From Phaeoceros laevis (lineage: Eukaryota; Anthocerotophyta; Anthocerotopsida; Notothyladales): 22,544 bases of DNA. The notes under the pieces are model-generated. The model made no database searches and was not told the origin of the DNA. It was given only the letters and a program-made list of their open reading frames with translations. Shown here one piece after another: positions 21,035 to 22,544 of the stretch. Numbering within the stretch: position 1 is the first letter of the stretch; each line of letters begins with the position of its first letter. The stretch spans positions 1 through 22,544 of the forward strand of contig JBNGIQ010009217.1 in assembly GCA_049999765.1 (NCBI GenBank), read 5' to 3'. Both the position numbers and the translations under genes were made by a program.

Positions 21035-21345
21035 TTAACCCTTAAGAGCCTCACGGGACAAAAANNNNNNNNNNNNNNNNNNNNNNNNNNNNNNNNNNNN
21101 NNNNNNNNNNNNNNNNNNNNNNNNNNNNNNNNNNNNNNNNNNNNNNNNNNNNNNNNNNNNNNNNTCGTGCTGATGCGGATCAGCCTATCAGATTCTTTAC
21201 ATGAGGCCCTGGCTAGCAGCCAGCAAGCAAGATTCCTCCAACGGGTGCTGACGGCCCGTTATGGGGTCGACGCCCCCGGGAAAGCCTAGCCGCATGAGTA
21301 ACGGGCGTTTCGGTGCGTTTCGGTGCCCGGGCTTTTAAGGGTTAA
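21035..21345. mobile_element. Possible piggyBac-like non-autonomous element, interrupted by gap
   Basis: Left end TTAACCCTTAAGAGCC (from 21035) and right end GGGCTTTTAAGGGTTAA (to 21345) are inverted repeats of each other with one mismatch over 16 bp, each bounded by TTAA. A TTAA target duplication next to CCC...GGG termini is the hallmark of piggyBac elements and their MITEs. Most of the inside is 100 N, so no transposase can be seen and the true length is unknown. The visible part carries a direct repeat GTTTCGGTGC (21307-21326). Confidence 0.4.
21065..21164. other. Assembly gap (100 N)
   Basis: Exactly 100 N, the usual placeholder for a gap of unknown size. It sits inside the pair of inverted terminal repeats, consistent with a repeat that broke the assembly. 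Confidence 0.98.
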
Positions 21346-22225
21346 ACATTTTTTCCGGTGACTCAAAATATCGTTCAGTTTTGGAAATTGGAATTGGAGA
21401 GACTGTCAAGCCTGGAATTGCCTGCAGCACCTTCTTGGCCTGGTGCGATTGGGCTGGTCGCCTCCCTTCACCTAGGGACAGGCCGTGATTGGATGGCTTT
21501 TTTTCTTTCTTTCTTGTGACTGCCTTCCCGGCGGCCTAGCGGTAAATCACTGCCTCGCCTGCTCCCGGAAAAGCTCACAGACTGTCCCGTCCTCTCTCTC
21601 TCTCACCTTTTTATATGCTTTTGTGGGCCTGGAGAAAGCTCCCTCTCACACAGCTTTGTCTTGCCTCGCAGCGGCAGTTTGATGTTTCACATTGATGTTT
21701 GGTTAAGCAGGTCACTCTCCTAACATCACAACCTTGGTCGACCACAATTTCCACAAGGAAATTGTATGAAAACCCCTCCATATGATTTTCATACGGAAAT
21801 TATATTCAATTTTTCTATTGATCTTTTATGTGGCTCATATGATAGAAGTTCATGTGAGTTCTTTAAGAAGTTTTCATGGTTCAGAACTTAGTTAGATATT
21901 GTTTGGTATATTCATTTCATACCCTTTACACATGTGCCATATGGTATGGTGAAGAAAAACCACAGGGTTTTGTACAGATCATTGATGATAAGAAAAACAT
22001 ATGATATATGCATATGCATGTGTATATCTGTTTTACATTGAAATGTATTGTGGGTATGACATCATGGCAAAATTCTTGTACTTTACTTTCACATACAGTT
22101 TCCACAACAAAAACATACTTATAAATAATCATATGTAGAACATAAGTTTGATACATTTGTTTGATACATTTGATCTTGGACCAGGGGTTGTTGAGCCATG
22201 GTCTCCAACTTTAGCAGAGGGTGCT
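21346..22225. other. Intergenic; AT-rich from about 21730
   Basis: No supported gene. A poly-T/TTTC tract lies at 21498-21514. Around 21532-21560, GGCCTAGCGGTAAATCACTG resembles a Pol III A box, but no B box follows. From about 21730 to 22160 the sequence is clearly AT-richer than the rest, with CATATG-type repeats. Confidence 0.5.
21745..21794. repeat. Overlapping short inverted repeats
   Basis: CAATTTCC (21745-21752) pairs perfectly with GGAAATTG (21757-21764) around a 4-base loop. GTATGAAAA (21764-21772) pairs with TTTTCATAC (21786-21794). Two adjoining hairpins share one base. No known role. Confidence 0.6.
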
Positions 22226-22544
22226 ATGTTTGCTTGCCCTGTTGTTGAGCACCTGCATCTCTTGCGCATGTATGCATGTGGAGGTAGGCTACAGGAGGCC
22301 ATGGATGTGTTCAACAGGGTAGGGAAACCGAATATCTTCATGTGGTCTTCCATTATCTCTGCACATATTAAGCACGGAAAACCGAAGGAGGCCATACAAC
22401 TCTACCGTGACATGCGTAAGGCAGGAGTGAAGGTGGATGGTTATGTCTTTGTAGCTACCCTTCAAGCTTGTGCATTTGCCGGCGACTTGGAATCTGGCAG
22501 AAAAGTGCACTCTGATGTGTTGCACAGTGGCAATTCTACTAACT
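22226..22544 (+). CDS. PPR protein, partial (cut by window end)
   Basis: From the ATG at 22226 the frame stays open to the last base (106 codons). It starts inside an S motif (HLLRMYACGGRLQEAMDVFN) and continues with a P motif (VGKPNIFMWSSIISAHIKHG), then an L motif (VDGYVFVATLQACAFAGDL, GRKVHSDVLHSG). It is clearly related to residues 185-285 of the PPR protein at 10774-13854. An in-frame TAG at 22136 and AT-rich DNA upstream mean the leader and earlier motifs are missing. It is either a second exon, a gene with an unusual start, or a 5'-truncated copy. Its C-terminal type cannot be seen. Confidence 0.8.
   Translation, partial: MFACPVVEHLHLLRMYACGGRLQEAMDVFNRVGKPNIFMWSSIISAHIKHGKPKEAIQLYRDMRKAGVKVDGYVFVATLQACAFAGDLESGRKVHSDVLHSGNSTN

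Noticed and set aside
21532-21570. tRNA-derived SINE head (A box GGCCTAGCGGTAAAT)
   Set aside because: No B box within 30-60 bp and no A-rich or T-rich tail with target duplication.
1-22544. CRISPR arrays, bacterial operons, phage or viral genes
   Set aside because: Nothing of the kind is visible; gene structure is eukaryotic throughout.

Overview
The window looks like nuclear DNA of a land plant. Genes have many short spliced introns. Products are plant-typical: a RelA/SpoT homologue with a long N-terminal extension, a GPI-anchored fasciclin-like protein, a LUC7 splicing factor and an organellar PPR editing factor. The PPR protein ends in a variant DYW domain: KP in place of the PG box and a GDRP C-terminus. 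That variant is known from lineages that also edit U to C (ferns, hornworts, some lycophytes). Together with the style of the PPR motifs this points to a fern, or less likely a hornwort or non-Selaginella lycophyte. The species call is inference.

Layout. 1-3315 has no recognisable gene; it holds a purine-rich simple repeat and three copies of a repeat whose end matches the 5S rRNA internal promoter. 8442-3316 (minus) is an 18-exon RelA/SpoT homologue (about 1008 aa). 9181-10090 (plus), divergent from it, is a 4-exon, 207-aa fasciclin-like protein with signal peptide and GPI tail. 10774-13854 (plus) is an intronless 1026-aa PLS-type PPR protein with the KP/DRP-type DYW domain. 13855-16061 holds no gene I can identify. 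16062-19789 (plus) is a 12-exon LUC7 gene (507 aa) with a candidate U12-type intron. 19790-22225 contains a duplicated inverted-CCAAT motif, a possible piggyBac-like element whose middle is a 100-N gap, and an AT-rich stretch. 22226-22544 is the start of a second PPR sequence cut by the window edge.

The genes are not an operon and I see no shared pathway beyond RNA processing (LUC7 in nuclear splicing, PPR in organelle RNA editing) and probable plastid ppGpp signalling (RSH). All exon boundaries were inferred by eye from conserved protein sequence, phase continuity and GT/AG signals. They are mutually consistent in phase in all three spliced genes. The most interesting item is the candidate U-to-C editing factor.
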